Positions 1 to 8,964 of a stretch of DNA of 64,000 nucleotides are shown in pieces. A program made the position numbers and the translations under genes. Every line of letters starts with the position of its first letter. Position 1 is the stretch's first letter. Origin of the DNA: Streptomyces fagopyri (GTDB lineage Bacteria > Actinomycetota > Actinomycetes > Streptomycetales > Streptomycetaceae). The notes under the pieces were generated by a model that ran no database searches, was not told the origin of the DNA, and was given only the letters and a program-made list of their open reading frames with translations. The stretch spans positions 6,014,001 to 6,078,000 of the forward strand of contig NZ_CP045643.1 of NCBI RefSeq assembly GCF_009498275.1, written 5' to 3'.

Positions 1-336
1 CACGCCGGCGCCCCAGGCCCGCGCCCGCAGCGCGTCCGCCAACTGGGCCTCCTCCACGGGGAGGTCGGCGTTGGCCAGGCACGCCGAGACATGGGCGACC
101 GAGTCGATCCCGGCCTCGGCGAAGGCCCGGCCGACCGCCTCCGCGAGCGCGTCGACGGCCACGTCGACACCGACCGTCGGCGGCCGGAACCCGCCGCCGC
201 GCGCGGTGGCGAGCACCGTGCCGTCGGCCGCGACCACCGCGACGTCGGTCTTGCTGTTCCCCGCGTCGATGGCGAGCACCGGACCCGCGGGGCCGGACCC
301 GGAGGCCGTCCCGGCTTCGGATCCCGATGAGGTCAT
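1..336 (-). CDS. csnK: BadF/BadG-type sugar kinase, CsnK-like (partial, C-terminus outside window)
   Basis: Only the N-terminal 112 residues are present; the gene runs off the left edge. After a Ser/Gly/Ala-rich start the protein has VLAIDAGNSKTDVAVV, the phosphate-1 loop of the actin-like ATPase fold found in BadF/BadG and N-acetylglucosamine/glucosamine kinases. The ATG overlaps the stop of the upstream glycosidase by 4 bp (ATGA), so the two are translationally coupled. As the last gene of a chitosan-oligosaccharide operon it probably phosphorylates glucosamine or its oligomers in the cytoplasm. The family call is firm; the substrate is inferred from the csnR-K cluster known in Streptomyces. 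Confidence 0.8.
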   Translation of the reverse strand, partial: MTSSGSEAGTASGSGPAGPVLAIDAGNSKTDVAVVAADGTVLATARGGGFRPPTVGVDVAVDALAEAVGRAFAEAGIDSVAHVSACLANADLPVEEAQLADALRARAWGAGV

Positions 337-1598
337 GCCCACGCGAGGTGCTCCCGGTTGTGCGCGATCAACTGGTCGGTCAGGGCGTCGGCGTACTCGT
401 ACTGGCCGACCAGGGGGTGGCTGAGCAGGGTCCGGAAGACCCGGTCGCGGCCGCCTCGCAGGGCGGCCTCCAGCGCGAGGTCCTCGTACGCGGTGACGTT
501 GGCCATCAGCCCGGCGTACAGCGGGTCCACGGCCTGCACCGGCATGGGTGTCGGCCCGTGCGGACCGACCGCCGCCTGCACCTCGATCACGGCGTCGTCC
601 GGCAGGAACGGCAGCGTGCCCTTGTTGTACGTGTTCACCACCTGGTACGGGCTGCCTCCCCCGCCGAGCAGCGCGGCCGCGAGATCGACGGCCGCCTCCG
701 AGTAGTAGGCGCCGCCCCGCTTGGCGAGCAGCGCCGGCTTCTCGTCGAGGGCCGGGTCGCCGTACATCTTCAGCAGTTCCCGTTCCATCTCGGCGACTTC
801 GGCGGCCCGCGACGGCTTGGTGCGCAGCTCTCGTACGACCTCGTCGTGGGCGTAGTAGTAGCGCAGGTAGTAGGACGGGACGACACCCAGCCGGTCGATG
901 ATGTCGCGCGGCAGGCGCAGGTCGTCCGCGAGGGCGTCGCCGTGCTCGGCGAGCAGTTTGGGCAGCACGTTGTCGCCCTCGGGGCCGCCCAGACGCACAC
1001 CGGTCTCCCACGTGAGGTGGTTGAGGCCCACATGGTCCAGATGGACGTCCGCGGGCGCGACCCCGAGCATCCCGGCGAACCTGCGCTGGAATCCGATCGC
1101 CACGTTGCACAGTCCGACGGCCCGGTGTCCGGCCTGGAGCAGGGCGCGGGTGACGATCCCGACGGGGTTGGTGAAGTCGATGATCCAGGCGTTCGGGTTG
1201 GTGCGGCGGACGCGTTCGGCGATGTCCAGCACCACCGGCACCGTGCGCAGGGCCTTCGCCAGGCCGCCCGCGCCCGTCGTCTCCTGGCCGACGCAACCGC
1301 ACTCCAGGGGCCAGGTCTCGTCCTGCTCGCGGGCCGCCTGGCCGCCGACGCGCAGCTGGAGCAGGACGGCGTCGGCGCCCTCGACGCCGGCGTCCAGGTC
1401 GTCGGTGGTGACGATCCGGCCGGGGTGCCCCTGCTTGGCGAAGATGCGCCGGGCGAGGCCGCCCACCAACTCCAGCCGCTCGGGGGCCGGATCGACGAGG
1501 ACCAGCTCCTCGACCGGCAGGGTGTCCCGCAACCGGGCGAAGCCGTCGATGAGTTCAGGGGTGTAGGTGGAGCCCCCGCCCACTACTGCCAGTTTCAT
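333..1598 (-). CDS. csnH: GH4 family glycosidase (6-phospho-beta-glucosidase-like), CsnH-like
   Basis: The 421-residue protein begins MKLAVVGGGSTYTPELIDG, the NAD-binding loop of glycoside hydrolase family 4. The metal-binding Cys (GLCNVAIG) and the His motif (DHVGLNHLTW) follow near the middle. GH4 enzymes use NAD and Mn2+ in a redox-assisted hydrolysis, usually on intracellular (phospho)glycosides. It lies 2 bp after the permease gene and overlaps the kinase gene by 4 bp, so it sits inside one operon with an oligosaccharide importer. A role cleaving imported chito-oligomers is inferred from the operon. The exact linkage and whether the substrate is phosphorylated cannot be read from sequence. 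Confidence 0.88.
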   Translation of the reverse strand: MKLAVVGGGSTYTPELIDGFARLRDTLPVEELVLVDPAPERLELVGGLARRIFAKQGHPGRIVTTDDLDAGVEGADAVLLQLRVGGQAAREQDETWPLECGCVGQETTGAGGLAKALRTVPVVLDIAERVRRTNPNAWIIDFTNPVGIVTRALLQAGHRAVGLCNVAIGFQRRFAGMLGVAPADVHLDHVGLNHLTWETGVRLGGPEGDNVLPKLLAEHGDALADDLRLPRDIIDRLGVVPSYYLRYYYAHDEVVRELRTKPSRAAEVAEMERELLKMYGDPALDEKPALLAKRGGAYYSEAAVDLAAALLGGGGSPYQVVNTYNKGTLPFLPDDAVIEVQAAVGPHGPTPMPVQAVDPLYAGLMANVTAYEDLALEAALRGGRDRVFRTLLSHPLVGQYEYADALTDQLIAHNREHLAWA

Positions 1599-1600
1599 AG

Positions 1601-2515
1601 TCAGCCCTTCACTCCGGTGAGCGTGACGCCCTCGACGAACGCCTTCTGCGCGAAGAAGAACACGAGGATCACGGGGGCCATGACCAGTACGGTCGCGGCC
1701 ATGGTGAGATTCCAGTCGGTGTGGTGCGCGCCCTTGAACGACTCCAGGCCGTAGGACAGGGTCCAGGCGCCGGGGTTCTCGGAGGCGTAGATCTGTGGCC
1801 CGAAGTAGTCGTTCCAGGCGTAGAAGAACTGGAACAGGGCCACGGCGGCGATCCCGGGCCGCGCCATCGGCAGGACGACCTTCAGCAGGGTCCGCAGGTC
1901 CCCGCAGCCGTCGACCTTCGCCGCGTCGAGGTACTCGTTCGGGATGGTCATCAGGAACTGCCGCAGCAGGAAGATGGAGAAGGCGTCGCCGAACGCCATC
2001 GGGATGATCAGCGGCCAGAGGGTCCCGGACAGGTCCAGCTGCTTCGCCCAGAACAGGTACATCGGGATGATGACGACCTGGGGCGGCAGCATCATCATCG
2101 AGATGACCAGCATCAGCGACAGATTCCGGCCGCGGAAGCGGAACTTGGCGAGCGCGTAGGCGACGGGGATCGACGACACGACGGTCAGGACGGTGCCGGC
2201 GCCGGCGTACAGCAGGGTGTTCTTCCACCAGGTGAGGAAGCCGGGGGTGTCGAAGACCTTCTTGTAGTTGCCCCATTCCCAGGTGTGCGGGATCAGGTCG
2301 CGGCTGAGCGCCTGGGTGTCGCTCATCAGCGAGGTCAGGAACACGAACACGAAGGGGAGGACGAAGAAGAGGGCGGCCGCGACGCCGAGCGCGTGGACCG
2401 CGATCCACTCCAGGAGCGTCCTGCGGCGGGCCGTGCGTTCGGCGGGGGAGACGGTCCTCGACGACGGCTGCGCCGGACGGTCGAGCACACGGGACACCTG
2501 AGGTGCTTGGGTCAT
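1601..2515 (-). CDS. csnG: Carbohydrate ABC transporter permease (MalG-type), CsnG-like
   Basis: 304-residue inner-membrane protein with six hydrophobic segments and the EAA loop of sugar importers near residue 200 (EYLDAAKVDGCGDLRTLLKV). The position of the loop in the second half, and the C-terminal end shortly after the last membrane segment, fit MalG rather than MalF. It follows the MalF-type gene by 2 bp and precedes the GH4 gene by 2 bp. No ATPase gene is in this operon, as is usual for Streptomyces sugar importers that share the multitask ATPase MsiK. Confidence 0.92.
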   Translation of the reverse strand: MTQAPQVSRVLDRPAQPSSRTVSPAERTARRRTLLEWIAVHALGVAAALFFVLPFVFVFLTSLMSDTQALSRDLIPHTWEWGNYKKVFDTPGFLTWWKNTLLYAGAGTVLTVVSSIPVAYALAKFRFRGRNLSLMLVISMMMLPPQVVIIPMYLFWAKQLDLSGTLWPLIIPMAFGDAFSIFLLRQFLMTIPNEYLDAAKVDGCGDLRTLLKVVLPMARPGIAAVALFQFFYAWNDYFGPQIYASENPGAWTLSYGLESFKGAHHTDWNLTMAATVLVMAPVILVFFFAQKAFVEGVTLTGVKG

Positions 2516-2517
2516 GG

Positions 2518-3462
2518 TCAGTCACCTGCCTGGATGAGACCGCCCCGGCGCCGCATCAGGAACGCGGTGAACACCATGGACAGGGCGAACAGCACGAGCG
2601 CGACCACACAGGCGGAGCCGTAGTCGAAGCGCTGGAAGCCGAGGTTGTAGACGAGCTGGGGCAGGGTGAGCGTCGACTTGTCGGGGTAGCCGGGTTCGAA
2701 CTGTGTGCCGGCGCCCTGGATGACGCCCGAGGCGACCTTCCCGGCGATGAGCGGTTGTGTGTAGTACTGCATGGTCTGGATGACGCCGGTGACCACCGCG
2801 AACATGACGATCGGCGAGATGTTCGGCAGCGTCACGAAGCGGAACCGCTGCCAGGCCGACGCGCCGTCGAGCTCCGCCGCCTCGTACTGCTCGGCCGGTA
2901 CGTCGAGCAGCGCGGCCATGAAGATGACCATCAGGTCGCCGATGCCCCACAGGGCGAGCAGGGTGAGGGCCGGTTTGGACCAGGTGGGGTCGTTGAACCA
3001 GCCGGGCGCCGGGATGCCGACCTTCTCCAGGATCGAGTTGACCGGCCCCGTACCGGGGTTGAGGAGGAAGGCGAAGGCCATCGTGGCGGCGACGGGCGGC
3101 GCGAGGTAGGGCAGGTAGAAGAGGGTGCGGAAGACCCCGGTGGCCGTCCTGATCTTCGTGATGAGCAGTCCGACGCCCAGTCCGAAGACGACCCGCAGGG
3201 TCACCATGACCAGGACCAGCCACAGGGTGTTGCGCAGCGCGGGCCAGAACAGCGGGTAGTGCTGGAAGACATAGGACCAGTTCTTCGTCCCGCTCCACGT
3301 CGGCGGTTTGAAGCCGTCGTAGTGCATGAAGGAGAAGTAGACGGTCGAGAGCAGCGGGTAGGCGAAGAAGACCGCGAAGCCGATCAGCCAGGGCGACATG
3401 AAGGCGGCTGTTCTCAGGGCCGCCCGGCGTCGCTTGGCGCGCAGGGTGTAGGTGGCGCTCAT
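2518..3462 (-). CDS. csnF: Carbohydrate ABC transporter permease (MalF-type), CsnF-like
   Basis: 314-residue permease starting MSATYTLRAKRRRAALRTAAF; a positively charged N-terminus is followed by six membrane segments. The EAA loop (EQYEAAELDGASAWQRFRFV) lies about two thirds along. The ATG was chosen because it falls 14 bp after the stop of the lipoprotein gene and gives a normal family N-terminus. It pairs with the next permease to form the membrane channel of a CUT1-type importer. Confidence 0.92.
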   Translation of the reverse strand: MSATYTLRAKRRRAALRTAAFMSPWLIGFAVFFAYPLLSTVYFSFMHYDGFKPPTWSGTKNWSYVFQHYPLFWPALRNTLWLVLVMVTLRVVFGLGVGLLITKIRTATGVFRTLFYLPYLAPPVAATMAFAFLLNPGTGPVNSILEKVGIPAPGWFNDPTWSKPALTLLALWGIGDLMVIFMAALLDVPAEQYEAAELDGASAWQRFRFVTLPNISPIVMFAVVTGVIQTMQYYTQPLIAGKVASGVIQGAGTQFEPGYPDKSTLTLPQLVYNLGFQRFDYGSACVVALVLFALSMVFTAFLMRRRGGLIQAGD

Positions 3463-3476
3463 GTCCGTGCCGCTTC

Positions 3477-4814
3477 CTACTTCGCCTGCGCGATGTCCGT
3501 GTCGATCTGTGCGGCGGTCTTCTCCAGACCGGCCTTCAGATCCTTGGACTTGCCGCTCTCGTAGTCGTAGCCGAACTGCTGGAGCGTCACGAGGTAGGTG
3601 CCGCCGTTGATGGACGCGGGGGTCGTCGTCGAGTTCGGGTTCGAGGCGATGTCCAGGAACGTCTTGAAGCGCGGGTCGTACTTCAGCTTCGGCGACTTGA
3701 GCGCCGCGAGCGTGGAGGGGACGTTGTGGATGGCGTTGGCGAAGCCGACGACGGCGTCCGTGTCCGTGGTCATGTATTTGACGAGTTCCCAGGCCGCGTT
3801 CTGCTTCTTGCTGGTGGCGGCGATGCCCGCGATGGTGCCGGTGATGTAGCCCTTGCCGTACTGGTCGGCCTGGTCGTCGGGGACGGGCAGCGGGGCGACG
3901 CCGATCTCGAATCCGGGCTTGGCCTCCTCGGCCATGCCCAGCCGCCACTCGCCGTCCAGCTGCATGGCGACCTGACCGGTGTGGAAGGGGTGCTTGGGGC
4001 CCCATTCGTCACCGAGCTTGGAACGGTAGGTCTCCAGCTTCTTGAAGCCGCCGAGTTCGTCGACCAGCTTCTTCTGGAGGGTGAAACCGGCCGTGAACGC
4101 GGGGTCCTTGGCGATGTTCGACTTGCCGCTGCTGTCGAAGTACGTCGGCGAGAACTGACCGAAGTAGTGCTCGGTGGTCGACTCCCAGCCGTGGTAGTTC
4201 GGCATGAAGCCGAGCTGCGAGTACGAGTCGCCCTTGGCGACCGTCAGTTTCTTGGCGTCCGTCCCGAACTCGGACCAGGTCTTCGGGGGAGCGGCGATCC
4301 CGGCCTTCTTGAAGGCGTCCTTGTTGTAGTAGAGCCCGTACGCGTCACCTAGCAGCGGCACGGTGCAGCGGTCGCCGTCGAACTGGGTGTACTCGTTCAT
4401 CGCCTTCGGGAAGGTCGTCGCCGGGTCGATGCCCGCCTTCTTGAAGAAGGGGTTGAGATCGACGAGCGCGCCCGAGGAGCAGAACTTGCCCACGTTGTTG
4501 GTGGTGAACGAGGAGATCACGTCGGGCGCCTTGGTGCCGCCGGAGCGCAGCGCCTGGTTGATCTTGTCGTCGGTCACGTTGGCGACGATGTTGACGTGGA
4601 TGTTGGGGTGCGCCTTCTCGAACCCCGCGATCAGGGTCTTCACGCCCTGCACCTCGCCCGGCGCGCTCCAGGCGTGCCAGAAGTTGATCGTCGTCTCCTT
4701 GGACGCGTCGTCGCTCGCGCCGGAGTCGGACTGGCCGGTACAGGCGGTGGTGAGCAGGGCGAGGGACGCGGAGGCGGCGAGAGCGGTGGCGACTTTCCTG
4801 GATATTCCGGGCAT
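3477..4814 (-). CDS. csnE: Sugar ABC transporter substrate-binding lipoprotein, CsnE-like
   Basis: 445 residues with a lipoprotein signal peptide: a charged start (MPGISRKVATALAASASLA) and the lipobox LTTAC, so Cys25 should be lipidated. The mature part is a family 1 solute-binding protein (INFWHAWSAPGE near the start, then typical NKDAFKKAGI and GEWRLGM stretches). It should capture chitosan-derived oligosaccharides outside the membrane and deliver them to the two permeases. A strong Shine-Dalgarno (AGGGAGA) precedes the ATG. The gap to csnR is 66 bp, so co-transcription with the regulator is likely. Confidence 0.92.
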   Translation of the reverse strand: MPGISRKVATALAASASLALLTTACTGQSDSGASDDASKETTINFWHAWSAPGEVQGVKTLIAGFEKAHPNIHVNIVANVTDDKINQALRSGGTKAPDVISSFTTNNVGKFCSSGALVDLNPFFKKAGIDPATTFPKAMNEYTQFDGDRCTVPLLGDAYGLYYNKDAFKKAGIAAPPKTWSEFGTDAKKLTVAKGDSYSQLGFMPNYHGWESTTEHYFGQFSPTYFDSSGKSNIAKDPAFTAGFTLQKKLVDELGGFKKLETYRSKLGDEWGPKHPFHTGQVAMQLDGEWRLGMAEEAKPGFEIGVAPLPVPDDQADQYGKGYITGTIAGIAATSKKQNAAWELVKYMTTDTDAVVGFANAIHNVPSTLAALKSPKLKYDPRFKTFLDIASNPNSTTTPASINGGTYLVTLQQFGYDYESGKSKDLKAGLEKTAAQIDTDIAQAK

Positions 4815-4880
4815 GGCGGGGTCTCCCTAGGGCAGGGCCGGGGCGGTGGTGTGGGCGGGACGGACGAGTGGGTCGGGGGT

Positions 4881-6092
4881 TCAGCGGGAGGTGTCGAACA
4901 CCTCGTCGCGGGTGGCCGCCAGCGCGCTCTCCAACGCGCCGCGCAGCACGGGGTGTTCGTGTACGTCGCCGACCACGAGGTGCGGACGGGACGCGGCCAG
5001 CTCCTCCAGTTCGGCCTGCACCAGGGCGCGCAGCGGTTCGCCGCCGGCGGTGAGTGAGGAGCCGCTGAGGACGACGAGTTCGGGGTCGAGCACGGAGACG
5101 AGTGAGGCGAGACCGGTGGCCAGCCCGGTCGCGTACGTCTCCAGGAGCCTGCGGTGCGGGCCCTCGTCGCGGGTGGCGGCCTGCCCGACGAGGGCGGCGG
5201 CGACCTCGGCGTACGACCCGGCGGGAATCGGGTGGACGCCCAGCGCGCGGGCGAGTTTCGGGAGGGCCTGGGAACCCGCGAGCTCCTGGTAGCCGCCGCT
5301 GTTGGCCTTGGTCACCTGGCGTACGAGGGGTGCGCCGGGCACCGGCAGGAAGCCGACCTCGCCGGCGCCGCCGGTCCAGCCGCGGTGCAGCCGTCCGCCG
5401 AGAACGAGGGCGGCGCCCAGGCCCCCCTCGTTCCAGAGCAGGACGAAGTCCTCGTGTCCGCGTGCCGCGCCGAGCCGCTGTTCGGCGATGGCGACGAGGT
5501 TCACGTCGTTCTCGTACTCGACGGGCATGGGCAGCGCGGCCGCGAGTTCGTCGAGGAGGCTCGGGGAGTGCCAGCCGGGCAGGTGGGAGGCGTACCGCAG
5601 CCGTCCGGTGTTGGGGTCGAAGGCGCCGGGTGTGCCGATGACGAGGCGGTGGACGTCGTCGCGGGCCAGCCCCGCCTCCTTCACCGCGCCGTCGAGGGCG
5701 TCGGTGACCTGGCGCACGACGGGCTGCGCGGGGCGCCGGCCGGGTGTCGGCAGCTCGTACTCGCCCACGGTCCGCCCTGTGACGTCGGCGACGGCGGCGA
5801 GGATGCGCTCGGGGGTGACGTCCAGGCCCGCCGCGTGGGCGGCGACCGGGTTCACCGCGTACAGCTGGGCGTTGGGGCCGGGCCGCCCCTCGCTGGTGCC
5901 GGTGGCGAGCACCAGCCCGGCCGCTTCCAGGCGGGCCAGGAGCTGGGAGGCGGTGGGCTTGGACAGCCCGGTCAGCTTTCCGATCCTGGTCCGCGAGAGC
6001 GGCCCGTGCGCGAGCAGCAGGTCGAGTGCGGCGCGGTCGTTCATGGCGCGCAGGACGCGCGGGGTGCCCGGCGTTCCGGCGGATCCTGCCAT
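4881..6092 (-). CDS. csnR: ROK-family transcriptional repressor, CsnR-like
   Basis: 403 residues. Residues about 15-75 form a winged helix-turn-helix (LSRTRIGKLTGLSKPTASQL). The rest is the ROK sugar-kinase fold with the NEGGLGAALVLGGRLHRG signature. The usual ROK zinc motif CxCGxxGCxE is absent (no cysteines there), which suggests a sensor rather than a kinase. It is the first gene of an operon of importer, GH4 enzyme and kinase, the order described for csnR-K, in which CsnR represses chitosanase and chito-oligomer uptake. A palindrome in the upstream region is a likely operator. Assignment rests on family, gene order and operator together. Confidence 0.87.
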   Translation of the reverse strand: MAGSAGTPGTPRVLRAMNDRAALDLLLAHGPLSRTRIGKLTGLSKPTASQLLARLEAAGLVLATGTSEGRPGPNAQLYAVNPVAAHAAGLDVTPERILAAVADVTGRTVGEYELPTPGRRPAQPVVRQVTDALDGAVKEAGLARDDVHRLVIGTPGAFDPNTGRLRYASHLPGWHSPSLLDELAAALPMPVEYENDVNLVAIAEQRLGAARGHEDFVLLWNEGGLGAALVLGGRLHRGWTGGAGEVGFLPVPGAPLVRQVTKANSGGYQELAGSQALPKLARALGVHPIPAGSYAEVAAALVGQAATRDEGPHRRLLETYATGLATGLASLVSVLDPELVVLSGSSLTAGGEPLRALVQAELEELAASRPHLVVGDVHEHPVLRGALESALAATRDEVFDTSR

Positions 6093-6176
6093 GGTGTCGA
6101 CACCTGCCTCTCTGTGCGGCCCAGCCTCCCAGTGAGTGGGCGGAGGCGTCCAGAAGGCGACACCGCAAGATCACTG

Positions 6177-6191
6177 TTAGGAAAGTTTCCT
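6177..6191. promoter_or_regulatory. Palindromic operator upstream of csnR (CsnR-box candidate)
   Basis: TTAGGAAAGTTTCCT contains a perfect inverted repeat, AGGAAA and TTTCCT around one central base (6179-6191). It lies 85-100 bp upstream of the csnR start in an otherwise unstructured intergenic stretch. Its form and place match the operators described for Streptomyces CsnR, so autoregulation of the operon is likely. Binding is inferred. Confidence 0.75.
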
Positions 6192-6240
6192 GTTCGGTGG
6201 GGGCAACCTAGGCCGGGTGTCGAGGGGGCGTCAAGAGAAA

Positions 6241-6278
6241 CCGCCCCCGAGGCAACAGAGTCGTTACCTCGGGGGCGG
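6241..6278 (-). terminator. Hairpin terminator of the MscS gene
   Basis: 16-base arms (6241-6256 and 6263-6278) pair with a single mismatch around a 6-base loop. They lie about 85 bp beyond the MscS stop codon. There is no long T-run, as is common in Streptomyces. It also separates the MscS gene from the divergent csnR promoter region. Confidence 0.75.
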
Positions 6279-6362
6279 TGTTCGTCGTACCGGGACGACA
6301 GGAAGAAGACGGGAAGAAGCGTGAGCGGGATCGGCGGGAGTGGGGGACCGGTGGGGCCGTGC

Positions 6363-7463
6363 CTACTTCGGCGCGCCCGACGGTGCCGTGGCCGGCAGGA
6401 TCGGGGCGGCCGCCTCGGACTGCGGGGACGCCGGGTTGCCGAGAACCGACGGGGCCGCCACCGCGGCGCTCGGATCGACGGGCTCCTCCTCGACGGCGGC
6501 GGTGGGGCCGCCCACGATGCGGATGTCCGCGGCGTCGAAGGCGCGCTTGATGCGCCAGCGCAGCTCACGCTCGACGGCGAGCGACTTGCCGGGCATGGTC
6601 CGGGCCGAGACCCGCACCACCATCGAGTCGAGGAGCACGCTCTCCAGGCCGAGGACCTCGACCGGGCCCCAGAGGCGCTCGTTCCAGGGCTCCTCCTTGC
6701 TCATCGCCTCGGCGACCTCGTTCAGCACGGACTGGACGTGGTCCAGGTCCTCGGAGGCGCGGACCGTGACGTCGACGCCTGCGGTGGCCCAGCCCTGGGA
6801 GAGGTTGCCGATGCGCTTGACCTCGCCGTTGCGGACGTACCAGATCTCGCCGTTGTCGCCGCGCAGCTTGGTGACGCGCAGGCCGACCTCGATGACCTCG
6901 CCGGAGGCGACCCCCGCGTCGATCGTGTCGCCCACGCCGTACTGGTCCTCCAGGATCATGAAGACGCCGGAGAGGAAGTCCGTCACCAGGTTGCGGGCGC
7001 CGAAACCGATGGCGACACCGGCGACACCGGCCGAGGCCAGCAGTGGCGCGAGGTTGATCTCGAACGTGCCGAGGATCATCAGGGCGGCCGTGCCCATGAT
7101 CAGGAAGGACGCCACCGAGCGCAGGACGGAGCCGATGGCCTGTGAGCGCTGGCGGCGGCGCTCGACGTTCACCAGGAGCCCGCCGAGGGCCGTCCCGTCG
7201 ACGGCCTGGACGGTGCGGGTCATGCGGTCGATCAATTTGGTGATCGCCCGCCGGACCGCGACTCTCAGTACCGCCGCGATGACGAGGATCAGCAGCACAC
7301 GCAGGCCTATGGCGAGCCATGTGGACCAGTTCTGCTCGACCCAGCTCGCGGCGTTGGTCGCGCTTTCCTGGGCGTCCTGGAGCGTGGCGACCGTAGGGTG
7401 CGTCGTCGCCGAGGGAGAGGGCGACGGGCCGGACCCTGCGGCCCGCAGGACGGTCGAGAACAC
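6363..7463 (-). CDS. MscS-family mechanosensitive ion channel
   Basis: 366-residue protein. After a short Ser/Pro/Thr-rich N-terminus there are three hydrophobic segments (about residues 50-150). The pore-lining helix is Gly/Ala-rich (LLASAGVAGVAIGFGARNLVTDFLSG in parts), followed by the beta domain (QYGVGDTIDAG) and the alpha/beta vestibule. Such channels open under membrane tension to release solutes during hypo-osmotic shock. GTG is preferred as start because GGAGG lies 8 bases upstream; a longer in-frame version is less likely. The C-terminal 50 residues are Ala/Pro-rich and probably disordered. Confidence 0.9.
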   Translation of the reverse strand: MFSTVLRAAGSGPSPSPSATTHPTVATLQDAQESATNAASWVEQNWSTWLAIGLRVLLILVIAAVLRVAVRRAITKLIDRMTRTVQAVDGTALGGLLVNVERRRQRSQAIGSVLRSVASFLIMGTAALMILGTFEINLAPLLASAGVAGVAIGFGARNLVTDFLSGVFMILEDQYGVGDTIDAGVASGEVIEVGLRVTKLRGDNGEIWYVRNGEVKRIGNLSQGWATAGVDVTVRASEDLDHVQSVLNEVAEAMSKEEPWNERLWGPVEVLGLESVLLDSMVVRVSARTMPGKSLAVERELRWRIKRAFDAADIRIVGGPTAAVEEEPVDPSAAVAAPSVLGNPASPQSEAAAPILPATAPSGAPK

Positions 7464-7736
7464 AGCAGGTACCTCCAGGCGTAGCGGTCTGCCCGCGGCC
7501 GGGGGACAGGTACGGGGCGCCGCCGGGCAGAACAACCACACTAACGGGGCATCGTGTGTGGATCGTTGTGATGTTCGGGGGAGAGACAGTACTCACCTGG
7601 GGATGAACAGAATGTGGTCGAAAACACTCCCAGCCCGTTACCGGGACATGGTGGCGCTTCCACCAGGCAAGAGGGGAGACTGACTGCAGATCGTCCCGGC
7701 GCGAGCCACGCGCCGCCGGCGTACAAGGAGGCATCC

Positions 7737-8273
7737 GTGCCGCATGTCCTGGTCCTCAACGCGTCGTACGAGCCACTCGGCGTCGTACCGCTCCGCCGCG
7801 CGCTCGTCCTCGTCCTTGAGAACAAGGCCGTCTCTCTCGAGGAATCCGGCGCCTTCATGCACAGCGCGACCGTTACTGTCCCCGCACCCAGCGTGGTCCG
7901 GCTGAAGAGGTTTGTGCGGGTCCCTTACCGGGGGCCCGTTCCGCTGACCCGTCGGGCACTGTTCGCCCGCGACGGCGGCCGGTGCATGTACTGCGGTGGC
8001 GTCGCAACCAGCGTCGACCACGTCGTCCCGCGCTCCCGCGGAGGTCAGCACGCCTGGGACAACGTGGTGGCGTCCTGCCGCCGCTGCAACCACACCAAGG
8101 CCGACAGCCACCTGGTCGAGATCGGCTGGCGCCTGCGCCACAAACCGGCCCCGCCGACGGGGCTCGCCTGGCGCATCATCGGAACAGGACACAGGGACCC
8201 GCGCTGGCTGCCGTACCTGCAGCCGTACGGCGCGGAGGATGCGATGGCCCGGATCGACGGCATTTCCGCCTGA
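7737..8273 (+). CDS. HNH endonuclease family protein
   Basis: 178 residues starting VPHVLVLNASYEPLG, a conserved opening for this actinobacterial HNH family. The nuclease core lies at about residues 80-125: CMYCGG, VDHVVPRSRGG and CRRCNHTK give the two CxxC zinc pairs, the catalytic His of the DH pair, and the N-H residues. AAGGAGG five bases upstream supports the GTG start. It stands alone with no methylase or restriction partner nearby. These widespread single HNH proteins have no settled function; DNA cleavage or repair is plausible. Confidence 0.88.
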   Translation: MPHVLVLNASYEPLGVVPLRRALVLVLENKAVSLEESGAFMHSATVTVPAPSVVRLKRFVRVPYRGPVPLTRRALFARDGGRCMYCGGVATSVDHVVPRSRGGQHAWDNVVASCRRCNHTKADSHLVEIGWRLRHKPAPPTGLAWRIIGTGHRDPRWLPYLQPYGAEDAMARIDGISA

Positions 8274-8334
8274 CGATCCGGGCTTTTGTGCACCCCCGGC
8301 CCGGGTGCGCCGTGGCCCGCCCCGCGCCCCGTGA

Positions 8335-8964
8335 TCAGTCGCGGGGTCCTTCGGGGCGGGCGCCACGCACCGCGTACAGTCCGGCGCCCAGCGCGAACAG
8401 CGCGAGGGCGGCGGCCCACGCGCCGCGCTGGGGGCCCGTCTGCACCGGCCAGGCCAGGACCGTCGCCGCCCTCACGTGCGGCGAGGCGGCCGACAGGTAC
8501 ACCGCGCTGAAGTACAGCATCGTGGGCATCCAGGCGGCCCGCGCGCCGAACAGCACCGCCCCGAGCGCGGTGACACCGACGGCTCCCAGCGTGTTGCGGA
8601 CCATCCCCACCGCACCGAACACCTGTGCGTCACCCGGAACGGTGAGCGCGAGCGCGGTGGCCGCGAGCGCGGTGAGGACCAGGAGATGGGCCAGCCGCCT
8701 GGGCCACCAGGGGCGTACCGCGGTGTCGTCGAGGTCCCGCGTGTACGTGTGCAGGCTCGTCCCGATCGCCGCCGAGGCCAGCAGCGGGGCGAGAGAGAGC
8801 AGCGGGACCCTGTGGTACGGGTCGAGGAAGGCGTCCGTGCGGCTCGCGGCCCAGACAGTGAGCAGCGCGGCGCAGGCGAGGGCCGCCAGGACGGTGGGGA
8901 CGGCACGAGAGCGGGCGTAGAGGGCGAGAGGGGCCGGCCGGGTGACGTCGCGCGGGGCGTTCAC
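8335..8964 (-). CDS. Multi-pass membrane protein, distal gene of ABC/sigma operon
   Basis: 209 residues with about six hydrophobic stretches (for example LAALACAALLTVWAA and LLVLTALAATALALTV). No catalytic motif is visible. The GTG start overlaps the upstream permease stop by 4 bp (GTGA), so it is translationally coupled and probably part of the same exporter complex. It lacks the EAA loop of importers and resembles ABC-2 type or accessory exporter subunits only in general layout. Function unknown. Confidence 0.75.
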   Translation of the reverse strand: MNAPRDVTRPAPLALYARSRAVPTVLAALACAALLTVWAASRTDAFLDPYHRVPLLSLAPLLASAAIGTSLHTYTRDLDDTAVRPWWPRRLAHLLVLTALAATALALTVPGDAQVFGAVGMVRNTLGAVGVTALGAVLFGARAAWMPTMLYFSAVYLSAASPHVRAATVLAWPVQTGPQRGAWAAALALFALGAGLYAVRGARPEGPRD

